This document shows positions 1-8,321 of a stretch of 61,756 nt of DNA, one piece after another. The position numbers were made by a program, and so were the translations under genes. The notes under the pieces were generated by a model, which had not been told where the DNA came from, did no database searches, and saw only the letters and a list, made by a program, of their open reading frames with translations. Origin of the DNA: Thermoplasmatales archaeon SW_10_69_26 (GTDB lineage Archaea; Thermoplasmatota; SW-10-69-26); the NCBI GenBank assembly GCA_003009755.1, contig PXUB01000004.1:1-61756 (forward strand), given 5' to 3'. Position 1 is the stretch's first letter, and every line of letters begins with the position of its first letter.

Positions 1-13
1 GGCGGATCCTCGC

Positions 14-36
14 GAGAGTCCGGATCTTCGATCCGG
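14..36. other. Short GC hairpin at window edge
   Basis: A CCGGATC/GATCCGG inverted repeat with a three-base loop lies within the first 40 bases. It may be a terminator or leftover of a gene outside the window. It does not fit a tRNA T-arm because the loop is not TTCRANN. The rest of the first 110 bases shows nothing I can name. Confidence 0.3.
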
Positions 37-110
37 GCGAACCTTCGTCTCGGCTCCGCGCTTTCACCGCCTGAGGGCGGCGAGAGCCTAACCCAAGCAT
101 CGCCGGCAGT

Positions 111-1235
111 CTAGGGCGGGGTCCGCTCGACGAGGTCGCTCATGACCTCGGTGAACTCGCCCGTTTCCTCGTAGATGCGCAGCTGGCGGTCGGCGCCGGT
201 CTCGCCGCGCTGGACGATCTCCTCGATCGTGGCCATCTCCTCCTTGAGGCCCCGGTCCTGGACGACATCGTCGACGAGCGCGAGCGTGTCCTTGACGGCG
301 CTCTCGACGGACATCGTCTCGACCTCGCCATCGTCGCCGACGCGGATCAGATCGGCCTCGAGCCCGTCGCGGAGGGCCCGCCAGCGGTTCTCGTCGATGA
401 CCTCGGGGATGTGCTGGATCGGACGCTCCTCGCCCTGCTCGAAGTCCCGGGCCAGGCGCACGACGAGCGCCTGGGTGAGCGCGGCGACGGCGATCGATTC
501 GTCGACCGTCGTCGGCAGGTCCGGGATGCGCACCTCGACCGTACCGATATCGGGTCTCGGGCGCACGTCCCACCAGATCTTCGTGACGTCCTCGATCGAG
601 CCGCCGGCCGCGAGCGTGTCGAGGGCCGCCTGGAAGTCCGCGAAGCTCGAGAACTCGCGGGGGATCCCGGTGCGGGGCAGGGCGTCGAAGATGCGGACGC
701 GCGTGGATTTCAGCCCCGTGGAGACGCCGCGCCAGAAGGGGCTGTTCGAGGAGAGGGCGAGCAAGATCGGCAAGAACGGGCGCAGGCCGTTGTTGATGTA
801 GATGGCCTGGGGCGCGTTCTCGACGGCGACGTGCGTGTGCTGGCCGAAGATCAGCTCGCGCTTGGCCGGCCACTGCACGTCGTCGATCAGCTCGTCGTAG
901 CGCGGCCGGTCGGTGTAGTCCTGCTCCTCCCACAGCGCGAAGGGGTGCGTGCCGGCGGCGGCGATCGTGTAGCCCTTGTCGGCCATCGTGTCGATGAGGG
1001 CGCCGCGCAGCCGGCTGACGTCCTCGCGCAGCTCGTCGATGTCGGCGCAGATGTCCGAGGTCGTCTCGACGAGGGCTTGGAACAGCTCGCTTTGCAGGTT
1101 CTCCTCGATGCCGGGCCCGGCCTTGCCCATGACCTCGTCGATGCGGGACACGAGCTCGCCTGTCTCGGGGTCGAGGATCTGGAACTCCTCTTCGACCCCG
1201 AGCGTGAACGGCTCGCTGGAGCCGAACTCGGTCAT
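111..1235 (-). CDS. Carboxylate-amine ligase, GCS2/YbdK family
   Basis: A 374-residue protein that begins with the family signature GVEEEFQ at about residues 13-19, where the acidic cluster binds Mg-ATP and substrate. The length matches the YbdK/type 2 glutamate-cysteine ligase family (about 370 residues). Members join a carboxylate to an amine with ATP; some make gamma-glutamylcysteine, but the substrate cannot be read from sequence. The ATG at 1235 is preceded by a good Shine-Dalgarno (plus-strand CCTCC at 1242-1246). A possible TATA box lies near 1323-1329 on this strand, giving a leader of roughly 65 bases. The gene diverges from pdxS and appears monocistronic. The family call is firm; the product is not. 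Confidence 0.88.
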   Translation of the reverse strand: MTEFGSSEPFTLGVEEEFQILDPETGELVSRIDEVMGKAGPGIEENLQSELFQALVETTSDICADIDELREDVSRLRGALIDTMADKGYTIAAAGTHPFALWEEQDYTDRPRYDELIDDVQWPAKRELIFGQHTHVAVENAPQAIYINNGLRPFLPILLALSSNSPFWRGVSTGLKSTRVRIFDALPRTGIPREFSSFADFQAALDTLAAGGSIEDVTKIWWDVRPRPDIGTVEVRIPDLPTTVDESIAVAALTQALVVRLARDFEQGEERPIQHIPEVIDENRWRALRDGLEADLIRVGDDGEVETMSVESAVKDTLALVDDVVQDRGLKEEMATIEEIVQRGETGADRQLRIYEETGEFTEVMSDLVERTPP

Positions 1236-1388
1236 CGCCAGCCTCCTGCTCGTCGACGGCCGGCGGGCTCACCGCCGGTGCTCCGTCGGAGCTTGCTCAC
1301 ACCTCGCCATCGCCTCGCGTTGTTAAGTCTTCTTCCTCTTGGGACGGCCCGGTGGCCTCCCTGGACGAGAGGGGAGCGGGGCAACGCC

Positions 1389-1396
1389 TTTATCTT
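1389..1396 (+). promoter_or_regulatory. TATA box of pdxS
   Basis: TTTATCTT is centred about 24 bases before the ATG at 1417. This puts the transcription start on or next to the start codon, so the pdxS mRNA is probably leaderless. Confidence 0.6.
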
Positions 1397-1416
1397 GCAA
1401 GGCTATCCCCCTGGTG

Positions 1417-2433
1417 ATGGGCCAGAACCTCGACATCGAGGAGTTGCGCCACGGGACCGACCTCGTGAAGCGAGGGTTCGCTCGGATGCAGAAGGGCGGC
1501 GTCGTCATGGACGTCACCACGCCCGAGGAAGCCCGCGTCGCCGAGGAGGCCGGCGCCGTGGCCGTCATGGCGCTCGAGCGCGTCCCGGCCGATCTCCGCG
1601 CCGAGGGCGGTGTCGCTCGCATGAGCTCCCCCGAGGTCATCGAGCAGATCCTCGACACCGTCACGATCCCCGTCATGGCCAAGGCCCGCATCGGCCACTC
1701 CGTCGAGGCACAGCTCCTCGAGGAGCTGGGCGTCGACATGATCGACGAGTCCGAGGTCCTCACGCCCGCCGACCCGTTCTTCCACATCGACAAGCAGGAC
1801 TTCGACGTCCCGTTCGTGTGCGGAGCCACGAACCTCGGCGAGGCCGTGCGCCGCATCTACGAGGGCGCGGCCATGATCCGCACGAAGGGCGAGGCGGGGA
1901 CCGGCAACATCGTCGAGGCCGTCCGCCACCGCCGCCTGATGCAGGACGCCATCGACCGGCTGGACGAGATGGGCAAGGACGAGCTGTACGAGCTGGCCGA
2001 GCACTACGCCGAACCGTTCCACCAGCTCCAGCACTCCGCCCGCGAGGAGCAGGGCCTCGAGCGCGAGGGCCAAGGCGAGGCCATCTTCGCCGGCGAGACC
2101 GGCGAGGAGATCACCGAGGGCCTCTTCGACGTCCTGGTCGAGATCCGTCGCGAGGGCCGGCTGCCGGTCGTGGACTTCGCCGCCGGCGGCATCGCGACAC
2201 CCGCCGACGCTTCGCTCATGATGCAGCTGGGCAACGACGGCGTCTTCGTCGGGTCCGGCATCTTCAAGAGCCAGGACCCCGAGCCGCGAGCCCGCGCCAT
2301 CGTCGAGGCGACGACGCACTTCGACGAGGCCGACCGGGTCGTCGACGTCTCCAAGGGCCTGGGTTCGGCCATGAGCGGCCAGAACGTCGAGGCGATGGAC
2401 GAAGAGGAGAAGCTGCAGGCCCGCGGCACCTGA
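1417..2433 (+). CDS. pdxS: Pyridoxal 5'-phosphate synthase lyase subunit PdxS
   Basis: PdxS condenses ribose 5-phosphate, glyceraldehyde 3-phosphate and ammonia into PLP; the ammonia normally comes from the glutaminase PdxT. The 338-residue protein shows Asp32 in the GGVVMDV motif, the Schiff-base lysine Lys89 in [10 protein letters not shown] and the phosphate-loop TKGEAGTG. It is about 45 residues longer than bacterial PdxS because of an insert after the [10 protein letters not shown] region; archaeal PdxS proteins of methanogens carry a similar insert. The ATG at 1417 is preferred over the adjacent GTG at 1414 because of the TATA box spacing. No pdxT is present in this window. Confidence 0.96.
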   Translation: MGQNLDIEELRHGTDLVKRGFARMQKGGVVMDVTTPEEARVAEEAGAVAVMALERVPADLRAEGGVARMSSPEVIEQILDTVTIPVMAKARIGHSVEAQLLEELGVDMIDESEVLTPADPFFHIDKQDFDVPFVCGATNLGEAVRRIYEGAAMIRTKGEAGTGNIVEAVRHRRLMQDAIDRLDEMGKDELYELAEHYAEPFHQLQHSAREEQGLEREGQGEAIFAGETGEEITEGLFDVLVEIRREGRLPVVDFAAGGIATPADASLMMQLGNDGVFVGSGIFKSQDPEPRARAIVEATTHFDEADRVVDVSKGLGSAMSGQNVEAMDEEEKLQARGT

Positions 2434-2491
2434 ACGGGTGCATGTTCGGGCCGGGGAGGTCCTTTCTAGGCGTCCCCAGGGAGGGGCCGCC

Positions 2492-2806
2492 ATGCCCCCA
2501 GCCGCCGTCTGCGATGCCTGCGGTGCTCGCTCGACCCGCGGTGGCCGCGTCCGACGGTTCAACGAGCTCGGGCTCGGAGCCGAGAACCGGCGGAAGGCGA
2601 TCCACCTGTGCGAGGAATGCCTCCATCGGCGCCAGGAACGGCGATGGCATCTCGATCACGAGATGGGCCAGCGCGTGTTCGAGGCACTGCGCGGGCGCAC
2701 AAGCGCCTCCTCCCAGCGCTACAGCTACCTGATCGAGGCGGACGACCGCATCCACCTGATGCGGTTGCAGCCCTCCTGGGTCGACGATCACGCCGCCGAC
2801 ACGTAG
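2492..2806 (+). CDS. Small zinc-ribbon protein, paralogue 1
   Basis: A 104-residue protein with two knuckles, CDAC near residue 6 and CEEC near residue 40, which would form one zinc ribbon. A basic HRRQERRWHLDHE stretch and an RYSYLIEADDRIHLMRL segment follow. The ATG at 2492 directly follows a purine-rich GGGAGGGG sequence, which decides the start. The next gene encodes a diverged copy with the same NELGLG/TELGLG and YSYL...HLMRL/HLVRL segments, so the two are a tandem duplication. Function unknown; a nucleic-acid or protein-binding adaptor is possible. Confidence 0.7.
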   Translation: MPPAAVCDACGARSTRGGRVRRFNELGLGAENRRKAIHLCEECLHRRQERRWHLDHEMGQRVFEALRGRTSASSQRYSYLIEADDRIHLMRLQPSWVDDHAADT

Positions 2807-2828
2807 ATGTGCGTGACCGGGCACCGTC

Positions 2829-3164
2829 TTGGGGGTGCCGGAGAGAACGAGGTGCATGCAGCAGCGCTGCCTCACGCGTGGCAAGTCGGCCGGGGACGGG
2901 GAGACGATCGAGACGTTCACCGAGCTCGGGCTCGGCCCGCACGAGGACGGGGGCGACCTGCATCTGTGTCGGGACTGCCTGGGTCAGCGCCGAGCCACGG
3001 ACTGGCCGCCGGACACCCAGGTGACCAAGCGCGTGCTCAGCGTCCTCGAGAACGCCGCCAAGCGCCACCCCCAGGGACGGTACAGCTACCTGCGGGACAC
3101 CGAGGAGGGGGTCCATCTCGTGCGGCTCGACAACGAGTGGGCCCGCCGCCACGCCGAGCACTGA
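2829..3164 (+). CDS. Small zinc-ribbon protein, paralogue 2
   Basis: About 110 residues, related to the preceding gene over FTELGLG, LCRDCL, GRYSYLRD and VHLVRLDNEW. The second knuckle CRDC is intact. The first is unusual: it reads C-x4-C (CMQQRC) instead of CxxC. The start is uncertain. A TTG at 2829 or GTG at 2835 keeps both cysteines of the first knuckle, whereas the ATG at 2856 would drop one. The spacing after the first copy is short, so co-transcription is likely. Function unknown. Confidence 0.65.
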   Translation: MGVPERTRCMQQRCLTRGKSAGDGETIETFTELGLGPHEDGGDLHLCRDCLGQRRATDWPPDTQVTKRVLSVLENAAKRHPQGRYSYLRDTEEGVHLVRLDNEWARRHAEH

Positions 3165-3239
3165 GCGCCCGAGCCCGGCTTCACCGCCACCCAGCACGGG
3201 GCGGGAAACCTTGACAACCTGGACGGCGATGGGTCGACG

Positions 3240-4883
3240 ATGCCGTCGGCCCGCTTGCCCCTCCTCGTGCTCGCGCTGGTGATCGTCCAACCGCTGGCCG
3301 GATGCGTCGGCACGGGCGGCGAGAACGTCTCGAACCGATCGGCTCCCACGGCCGATGGTGCGGCCGACGAGATCGCCTTCGAGCAGATCCACCACCCCGA
3401 CGAGATCCGCGAGCGCGTGACCGAGCTCGCCGACCGCGATCCCGTCGACGCCCAGCGGATCGGGACCACGCTGGAGGGCCGAGGGATCGACCTGGTCACG
3501 GTGGGCGAGGGCCCGATCGAGCTGTGGATCGTCGGCCGCCAGCACGGCGACGAGCCCACCGGCGGCGAAGCGATCCTGTTGGCGATCGAGGCGCTGACCG
3601 CCCCCGACGCCGAGCTGCCCTCGGATGCGCCGGAGGTCGTGGAGACCTTCCGCGAGCACCGCGATGAGCTGCGCGAACGCGTGACGTTCCACTTCGTCCC
3701 GGTCGGCAACCCGGACGGCGCGGCCGCCTACGAGCGCGGCACCGCGACCGGGGCCGACCCGAACCGGGACCACTTCGCCTTCGCCCACCCGTTCTCGCGA
3801 GCGCTGCGGGAGGCCTTCTGGGACCGCATGCCCGACGCCTGCCTGGACCTGCACAACATGGGCACCGGCGCCACCGACTTCGACGCCTACGGCGCCGAGG
3901 GTCCCTTGCTCGAGGCCGAGCCCTACGAGAGGGCCGTCGCCGACGCGAACCTCGCCGTGCGCGAGGTGGACGCCGCCGGCGGCAACGGCGGCGTCTACAA
4001 CGAGAACTACCGGTCGCCGGAGCCGGCCGACGATCAGCCGAACCCGACCGCCTTCCATCCCGGGACCCACGACGCTTTCTGCACCTCGCGGGGTGCCCCC
4101 GGCTGGACGCCGGAGGGCGCCATCGAGGGCGGCTCGAACGGCGCCGAGGACGACATCTTCGCCTGGTCGACCCGGCTGCACCAGGTCACGATCGCGGCCC
4201 ACGCGCTGCACTGGGCGGGCCTCTACGACGCCAGCGAGGCCGACGTCTGGAAGGCCGAGGGCGTGGCCGAGGCCACCACCGAGCACACGTTCACGCTCGA
4301 GGACCCCGGCGAGGTGACGTTGCAGACGGTCTGGCGGCAGGCCTCGACGCCTGGCGATCACAACGCCGCCCCGGTCCGGTTCACGGTGACGACGCCGGAG
4401 GGCGACACCCACGAGGGCCGCACCCCCCATCCCGAGGCCTGGACCAGCACCGTGCACCTCGAAGACGGCGAGCCCGGCGAGTACGAGCTGTCCATCACCG
4501 GTGCCTCGGACGCCCGCTACGAGGTGCGCGCCTACAGCGTCCCCGACCGGGCCCCGCTCGTGGAGGTCGACCGCCACGAGGATGGGTTGGCGGTGCAGGC
4601 CACCGGCGAGCGGTCGGTCCAGCTGCAGGTCTCGGACGTGTTCGCGCCGGCCGAGGTGGCCCCCGGCGACTTCGCGCCGACGGCGGAGGCGGTGCACGAG
4701 TTGAACGGGACGGTCGGCGAGCGCACGGTGGCCGAGTTCAGCCTCACGCTGGCGCCCGGCGAGACCGTGAGCCTGGCCGAGCCCGACCGCCTCGAGGCTC
4801 GGGGCCCCTACCACGTGACGGCCAGCGCCGGCGATCGCGTGCAGACCGTGGTCGAGGACGCGTTCAACCCGGCGCCGGACTGA
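3240..4883 (+). CDS. M14-like zinc carboxypeptidase lipoprotein
   Basis: 547 residues. A hydrophobic signal ends in a lipobox LAGC at residues 19-22, so the protein is probably lipid-anchored outside the cell. The catalytic domain has the M14 zinc ligands: H and E in RQHGDEPTGGE near residue 100 and the third histidine in CLDLHNMG near residue 205. NPDG and DPNRDHF motifs typical of the family lie between them. From about residue 345 a beta-rich region follows, with two domains resembling peptidase C-terminal Ig-like modules. It would trim peptides or amidated substrates at the surface. Family call good; substrate unknown. Confidence 0.85.
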   Translation: MPSARLPLLVLALVIVQPLAGCVGTGGENVSNRSAPTADGAADEIAFEQIHHPDEIRERVTELADRDPVDAQRIGTTLEGRGIDLVTVGEGPIELWIVGRQHGDEPTGGEAILLAIEALTAPDAELPSDAPEVVETFREHRDELRERVTFHFVPVGNPDGAAAYERGTATGADPNRDHFAFAHPFSRALREAFWDRMPDACLDLHNMGTGATDFDAYGAEGPLLEAEPYERAVADANLAVREVDAAGGNGGVYNENYRSPEPADDQPNPTAFHPGTHDAFCTSRGAPGWTPEGAIEGGSNGAEDDIFAWSTRLHQVTIAAHALHWAGLYDASEADVWKAEGVAEATTEHTFTLEDPGEVTLQTVWRQASTPGDHNAAPVRFTVTTPEGDTHEGRTPHPEAWTSTVHLEDGEPGEYELSITGASDARYEVRAYSVPDRAPLVEVDRHEDGLAVQATGERSVQLQVSDVFAPAEVAPGDFAPTAEAVHELNGTVGERTVAEFSLTLAPGETVSLAEPDRLEARGPYHVTASAGDRVQTVVEDAFNPAPD

Positions 4884-4898
4884 CGGCGGGGCTGGTGA

Positions 4899-5459
4899 TC
4901 AGATGCAGTTCGGAGTCAACCGGGGACGCTCCTCGGGCGCTTGGCCAGCCCCCTCCAACTGGGTCGAGACGTGATGGATGTTGTTCGCCGTCGCGTATTC
5001 GGGGAGAACACGTAGCTCCCAGGTGCCCGATCGGGGGTCCTGGAGGGTGACCCGCCGTTCTTCAGCCGGACGGCCCTCCTCCGTAGGACGGTGCGGGTCG
5101 GCCTCGGAGGGAGGGCTGACCTCGATCGTGGCGTACCCCGCGCCAGGCTGGGTTCCGTTCACGGCGGGCGCGGACACGGTGAAGGCCGCCCGCGTCGTTG
5201 CCTGGGGGACATCGATCACGAACTTCTCGCATCCCTCCGCGACGAGGACGCCGCCGTGGGTTGCCGTTCCCGCCCCCAGCGTGAACGTGACGGAATCGTG
5301 GGCTGAGGCGTTCCACGTCTCGGCTTCCCCACCCGCCTCCCCTCGAGGCTCGTTCGAGGGGGCAACCGGCTGTCCCCCGTCCCCGGTGATGCAACCGGCG
5401 GAAACGAGGAGGACAAATGTGAGGAAGAAGAAAGAGGAGAACGCAATCTTCGCCTTCAT
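4899..5459 (-). CDS. Secreted lipoprotein of unknown function
   Basis: The ATG at 5459 gives a 186-residue protein with a clear signal peptide (about 20 hydrophobic residues) and lipobox VSAGC. The mature part is beta-rich: a TFTLGAGTATHGG segment, a TIEVSPPSEADP segment and a GTWELRVLPEYA segment read like one jelly-roll or pre-peptidase-type domain. It has one N-x-S sequon. A TATA-like TTTATGC lies on this strand near 5496-5503. The gene is convergent with the M14 peptidase, 15 bases between stops. No family recognised. Confidence 0.75.
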   Translation of the reverse strand: MKAKIAFSSFFFLTFVLLVSAGCITGDGGQPVAPSNEPRGEAGGEAETWNASAHDSVTFTLGAGTATHGGVLVAEGCEKFVIDVPQATTRAAFTVSAPAVNGTQPGAGYATIEVSPPSEADPHRPTEEGRPAEERRVTLQDPRSGTWELRVLPEYATANNIHHVSTQLEGAGQAPEERPRLTPNCI

Positions 5460-5693
5460 GTCGAGGAACCTTCGCTCTGGATATGCTCCTCCTTGTGCAT
5501 AAAGGTGAGCTAGCGTTGCGAACCGGTTGGTCATCGATGGACGGTGGTCCCTGCTCGACCGCCGTAGCTGCCGGGAGGTCCGATTCCATCCTGTTTCTCT
5601 GGGGGAATCGCCAGCCTCCTCCAGGCCAGCCGCAGGGCGCCCCGGCCTGGCGACCCGGGGATCGACACAGCAACGCCCACCGCCGTCCTCGTC

Positions 5694-6044
5694 TCAGTAC
5701 TCGGGTGGGGCGTACACGCTGAGCAGCACCAGCTCCTCCTCGCCCACGCTTTTGACCCAGTGCTGGACGTCGGCCGGGATGTGGATCATGGTCCCCTCGG
5801 GGCAGGCCTTCTCGCGCGGGGGCTGATCGGGGCCATCGGCCCACAGGCGGACCTGGGCGGTGCCTTCGACGACGAAGGCCACCTGGTCGCTGTCTGGGTG
5901 CTCGTTGGGGCCGCCGGCCACGCGCCCGGGCTCGACGGTGTGCAGCACGGTCTGGGCCCGATCGGTAGCGTTCAGCACGTCGAAGAACCCGCCGCGGGCC
6001 TCCTCGATCGTCGTCCAAAGCTCCTCGTCGGTAGCCGAAGGCAT
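5694..6044 (-). CDS. Cupin-domain protein
   Basis: 116 residues forming a single cupin barrel. Motif 1 is GGPNEHPDSDQVAFVVEGTAQV and motif 2 is the PADVQHWVKSVGEE region, so a metal site with His, Glu/Gln and His ligands is likely. The ATG at 6044 lies about 27 bases after a TATA box, consistent with a leaderless mRNA. Members bind small molecules or act as dioxygenases or isomerases; the substrate is not apparent. The 234-base gap to the lipoprotein gene downstream holds nothing I recognise. Confidence 0.85.
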   Translation of the reverse strand: MPSATDEELWTTIEEARGGFFDVLNATDRAQTVLHTVEPGRVAGGPNEHPDSDQVAFVVEGTAQVRLWADGPDQPPREKACPEGTMIHIPADVQHWVKSVGEEELVLLSVYAPPEY

Positions 6045-6066
6045 CGCCGAGCCAAGCCAAGCACCG

Positions 6067-6075
6067 CGTTAAGAC
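6067..6075 (-). promoter_or_regulatory. TATA-like box of the cupin gene
   Basis: On the minus strand this reads GTCTTAACG, centred 27 bases before the ATG at 6044. Confidence 0.5.
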
Positions 6076-6365
6076 TCGCGGCCCCCGCCACGGTTGGATC
6101 GTCTCCGCCCGATCAATCGCTTGCTTCCTTCGGTCCCCTTGTTTCGGTTGTTTCGACTGGAACCGTTGGTTCGCTTGCGTTGCCTCCACCTCGCCAGTCA
6201 GCGCTTCCCTTGCTTCCTCTGTTTCAACTGGAACGGGTGCATCCGTTGGACCTTTTATCTCGGCCGTTGCCCGCCATGAAAGACGGCTCGACCCGCGGGG
6301 TCCTTCCCTCCACGGAGACGGGGCCGCGTTCCCGTGGGCAGGCGCTCTGTGCCGTCTCGAGCGCC
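6076..6365. other. Intergenic A/T-richer island with imperfect 14-base repeat
   Basis: About 300 bases without a convincing gene. Base composition is lower in GC than the surroundings. GTTTCGACTGGAAC and GTTTCAACTGGAAC occur about 75 bases apart as near-identical direct repeats. A TATA-like CTTTTATC near 6251-6258 on the plus strand sits about 25 bases before an ATG at 6277, but the frame opened there simply runs antisense through the next gene. On the minus strand an open frame rich in Gln, Lys and Glu crosses the region without a credible start. A small RNA or decayed gene is possible. Confidence 0.3.
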
Positions 6366-6779
6366 TTATCCATCCCGCTCTGTGCTCTCCGTGTCCTGTT
6401 CTCCCATCTCGACGCCGGGCGTGCCCTCGAAGGCCCACTCGGTCTCGGTGTCCTCCTCGTCGCCGTAGTCGACCCGGTCGGGGTCCTCCAAGAGGTCGCC
6501 CTCGAAAGTGAACCCGTCCGAGAGCGTGATGTCGTAGGTGATCTGGCGACCGCCGGTCTCGAGCGGGATGTCGACGATCTCGTCGGCCTCCTCGATCGTC
6601 TCGCCCAGGCGCTGCTCCTCCCAGCGGGTCATCTCCTCGTCGACGTCCTCGAGCGCGGTCTGGATGACGAACAGCTCGCCGCCGCGCTCGAGCGTGAGGG
6701 AGACCTCGACGCCTGCGCCCAGCTCGGCCTCCCACCGGCTGTTCTCCTCGACGTCCTCCAGGCGTTCGCCCTCGATCAC
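6366..6779 (-). CDS. Hypothetical acidic protein, coupled to upstream zinc-ribbon membrane protein
   Basis: 137 residues from a GTG at 6779 that overlaps the stop of the preceding gene as GTGA, so translation is probably coupled. The protein is soluble, acidic and rich in beta-prone segments (VEVSLTLERGGELFVIQ, ITYDITLSDGFTFEGDLL) with a helical EEADEIVDIPLE stretch between them and an acidic C-terminus. No family recognised. The coupling suggests it works with the zinc-ribbon membrane protein. Confidence 0.65.
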   Translation of the reverse strand: MIEGERLEDVEENSRWEAELGAGVEVSLTLERGGELFVIQTALEDVDEEMTRWEEQRLGETIEEADEIVDIPLETGGRQITYDITLSDGFTFEGDLLEDPDRVDYGDEEDTETEWAFEGTPGVEMGEQDTESTERDG

Positions 6780-7159
6780 GGTTGCCCCCCCGGCGTCTTG
6801 CGGCGGGCGGCCTCGAGCAGGCCCACGCCCAGCGCGATCGGGACAACGGCTTGGCCGATGGCGCGCGCGGCTCGGCCGCCGTCGCCGGTGGCGACGCCGC
6901 CGAAGGCCACGATGCCGCCGGCGACGATCATGACGGTCGCGGCGAACCCGAGCAACAGCGCCATCGTGGTGTCGCCTTGCTCGGGCTCGTCCTGCACGAT
7001 GTCGGCCCCGTGGGCCCGGCGATCCTCGCGGTAGCGTTCGAGGTCCTCGCGGTTGGCGAACGATCGCGTGCGGAGCGGCTCCAGGCAGTGCGGGCACGTG
7101 CGCTGGTCGGGGTCCTGGATCGACCCGGCGCAGCGCTGACAGGCCTGCAGGTCCGCCAT
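6776..7159 (-). CDS. Zinc-ribbon membrane protein
   Basis: 127 residues. An N-terminal zinc ribbon (CQRC and CPHC, residues 7-23) is followed by a short polar linker and two transmembrane helices (about residues 67-87 and 96-116). Zinc-ribbon plus two-helix proteins of this type are common in archaea and usually uncharacterised. The ATG at 7159 is about 29 bases from a TATA box, so the mRNA is probably leaderless. It heads a two-gene operon with the GTGA-overlapping gene downstream. Confidence 0.75.
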   Translation of the reverse strand: MADLQACQRCAGSIQDPDQRTCPHCLEPLRTRSFANREDLERYREDRRAHGADIVQDEPEQGDTTMALLLGFAATVMIVAGGIVAFGGVATGDGGRAARAIGQAVVPIALGVGLLEAARRKTPGGQP

Positions 7160-7183
7160 CGGGTCCCCATCGCGGTCACCAGG

Positions 7184-7192
7184 GTTTAACGG
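7184..7192 (-). promoter_or_regulatory. TATA box of zinc-ribbon membrane protein operon
   Basis: Minus-strand CCGTTAAAC, centred about 29 bases before the ATG at 7159. Confidence 0.5.
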
Positions 7193-7256
7193 TTGGGCCG
7201 GGACCGACGAGGCTTGCCAGCGGTGCGTTTAGGTGGGGGGCCCTGATGGGGGCACG

Positions 7257-8321
7257 ATGTCCACGGACGAACGCGTCGTCGTGGCCGGGGCCGGGTTCGC
7301 AGGCGTGAACATCGCCAAGTCGCTCGCGGACGAGCGCGAGGTCGTCCTGGTCGCCCCCACCGATCAGTTCGTCTATCTGCCGATGATCCACGAGGTGCTC
7401 TCGGAGACCTCGCGCCCCGGCGACGTCTCGATCCCACTGGCCGATCTGGCCCCCCAGGCCGAGCACGTGCACGCCCGCGGCGAGCGGGTCGAGGGCGATC
7501 GGTTGATCACCGGCGACGGGGAGGAGCTGGCCTTCGACAAGCTCGTCGTCGCCATCGGGGCCCAGCCGGCCGACTTCGGGATCGAGGGCGTGGCCGAGCA
7601 CGGTCTCTCGATGTACAGCGTCGGCGACGCGATGCGGGCCAACGGCACCCTCAAGCAGGCCGCCGCCGAGGTCGAGGGCACCCTCGACGTGAACGTCGTG
7701 GGCGCCAGCTTCACCGGCGTCGAGGTCGCCGCCGAGATCGCCGACCTGCTCGACGACCACGACGTGGACCGCCGGGTCCAGCTCATCGAGGCCCGCGAGG
7801 GGATCTTCCCCCAGCAGTCCGAGAAGTTCCGACGGGGCGTCTGCGAGGGGCTCGAGCGCCTGGACCTGGACCTCGAGCTGGGTACGATGGTGGACGCGGT
7901 CACCGAGGACACCGTGCACGTGACCACGCCGGAGGGGGAGCGGGCGATCCCCAGCGACGTCACGTTCTGGTGCGCCGGCGTCGAGCCGCGATCGATCGAG
8001 AACGTGGATCAAAACGTCGACCGACGGCTGGTCTCCAACGGCCGGGAGGACGTGCTCGTGGCCGGCGACGCCGCCAGCTTCCCGGAGGACGTGCAGGTGC
8101 CCAAGCTGGCGCAGACGGCCGAGGACCAGGCTGACGTCGTCGTGCAGAACGTGTTGAACCCGGACGACCCGGTCCGCTACGATCCCCAGGTGCGGGGCTT
8201 GGTCGTCGCCATCGGGCAGGGCTACGCCGTGGCCGAGCTCGAGCACGGCCCCGTGTTCACGGGGCGGATCCCTTGGCACGTCAAGCGCAACCTGTACAAG
8301 GCCAAGATGACGCTGGCGTGA
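7257..8321 (+). CDS. NAD(P)/FAD-dependent oxidoreductase, NDH-2/sulfide-quinone reductase-like
   Basis: 354 residues. An N-terminal Rossmann motif VVVAGAGFAGVNIAKSL binds FAD, and a second nucleotide site NVVGASFTGVEVAAEI lies near residue 150. The C-terminal GDAASF motif near residue 275 contacts the flavin, as in type II NADH dehydrogenases. Such proteins pass electrons from NADH to quinone at the membrane without pumping protons. The ATG at 7257 is favoured by a TATA-like GTTTAGG about 28 bases upstream. A sulfide-quinone reductase role is less likely because the catalytic cysteines of that family are not evident. Confidence 0.85.
   Translation: MSTDERVVVAGAGFAGVNIAKSLADEREVVLVAPTDQFVYLPMIHEVLSETSRPGDVSIPLADLAPQAEHVHARGERVEGDRLITGDGEELAFDKLVVAIGAQPADFGIEGVAEHGLSMYSVGDAMRANGTLKQAAAEVEGTLDVNVVGASFTGVEVAAEIADLLDDHDVDRRVQLIEAREGIFPQQSEKFRRGVCEGLERLDLDLELGTMVDAVTEDTVHVTTPEGERAIPSDVTFWCAGVEPRSIENVDQNVDRRLVSNGREDVLVAGDAASFPEDVQVPKLAQTAEDQADVVVQNVLNPDDPVRYDPQVRGLVVAIGQGYAVAELEHGPVFTGRIPWHVKRNLYKAKMTLA

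Noticed and set aside
14-36. Hairpin at the left edge as the end of a tRNA
   Set aside because: The loop does not match the T-loop consensus and no acceptor stem can be formed.
6277-7034. ATG 6277 with a nearby TATA box as a plus-strand gene
   Set aside because: The frame is entirely antisense to the coupled minus-strand pair and its product is a Leu/Val-rich shadow.
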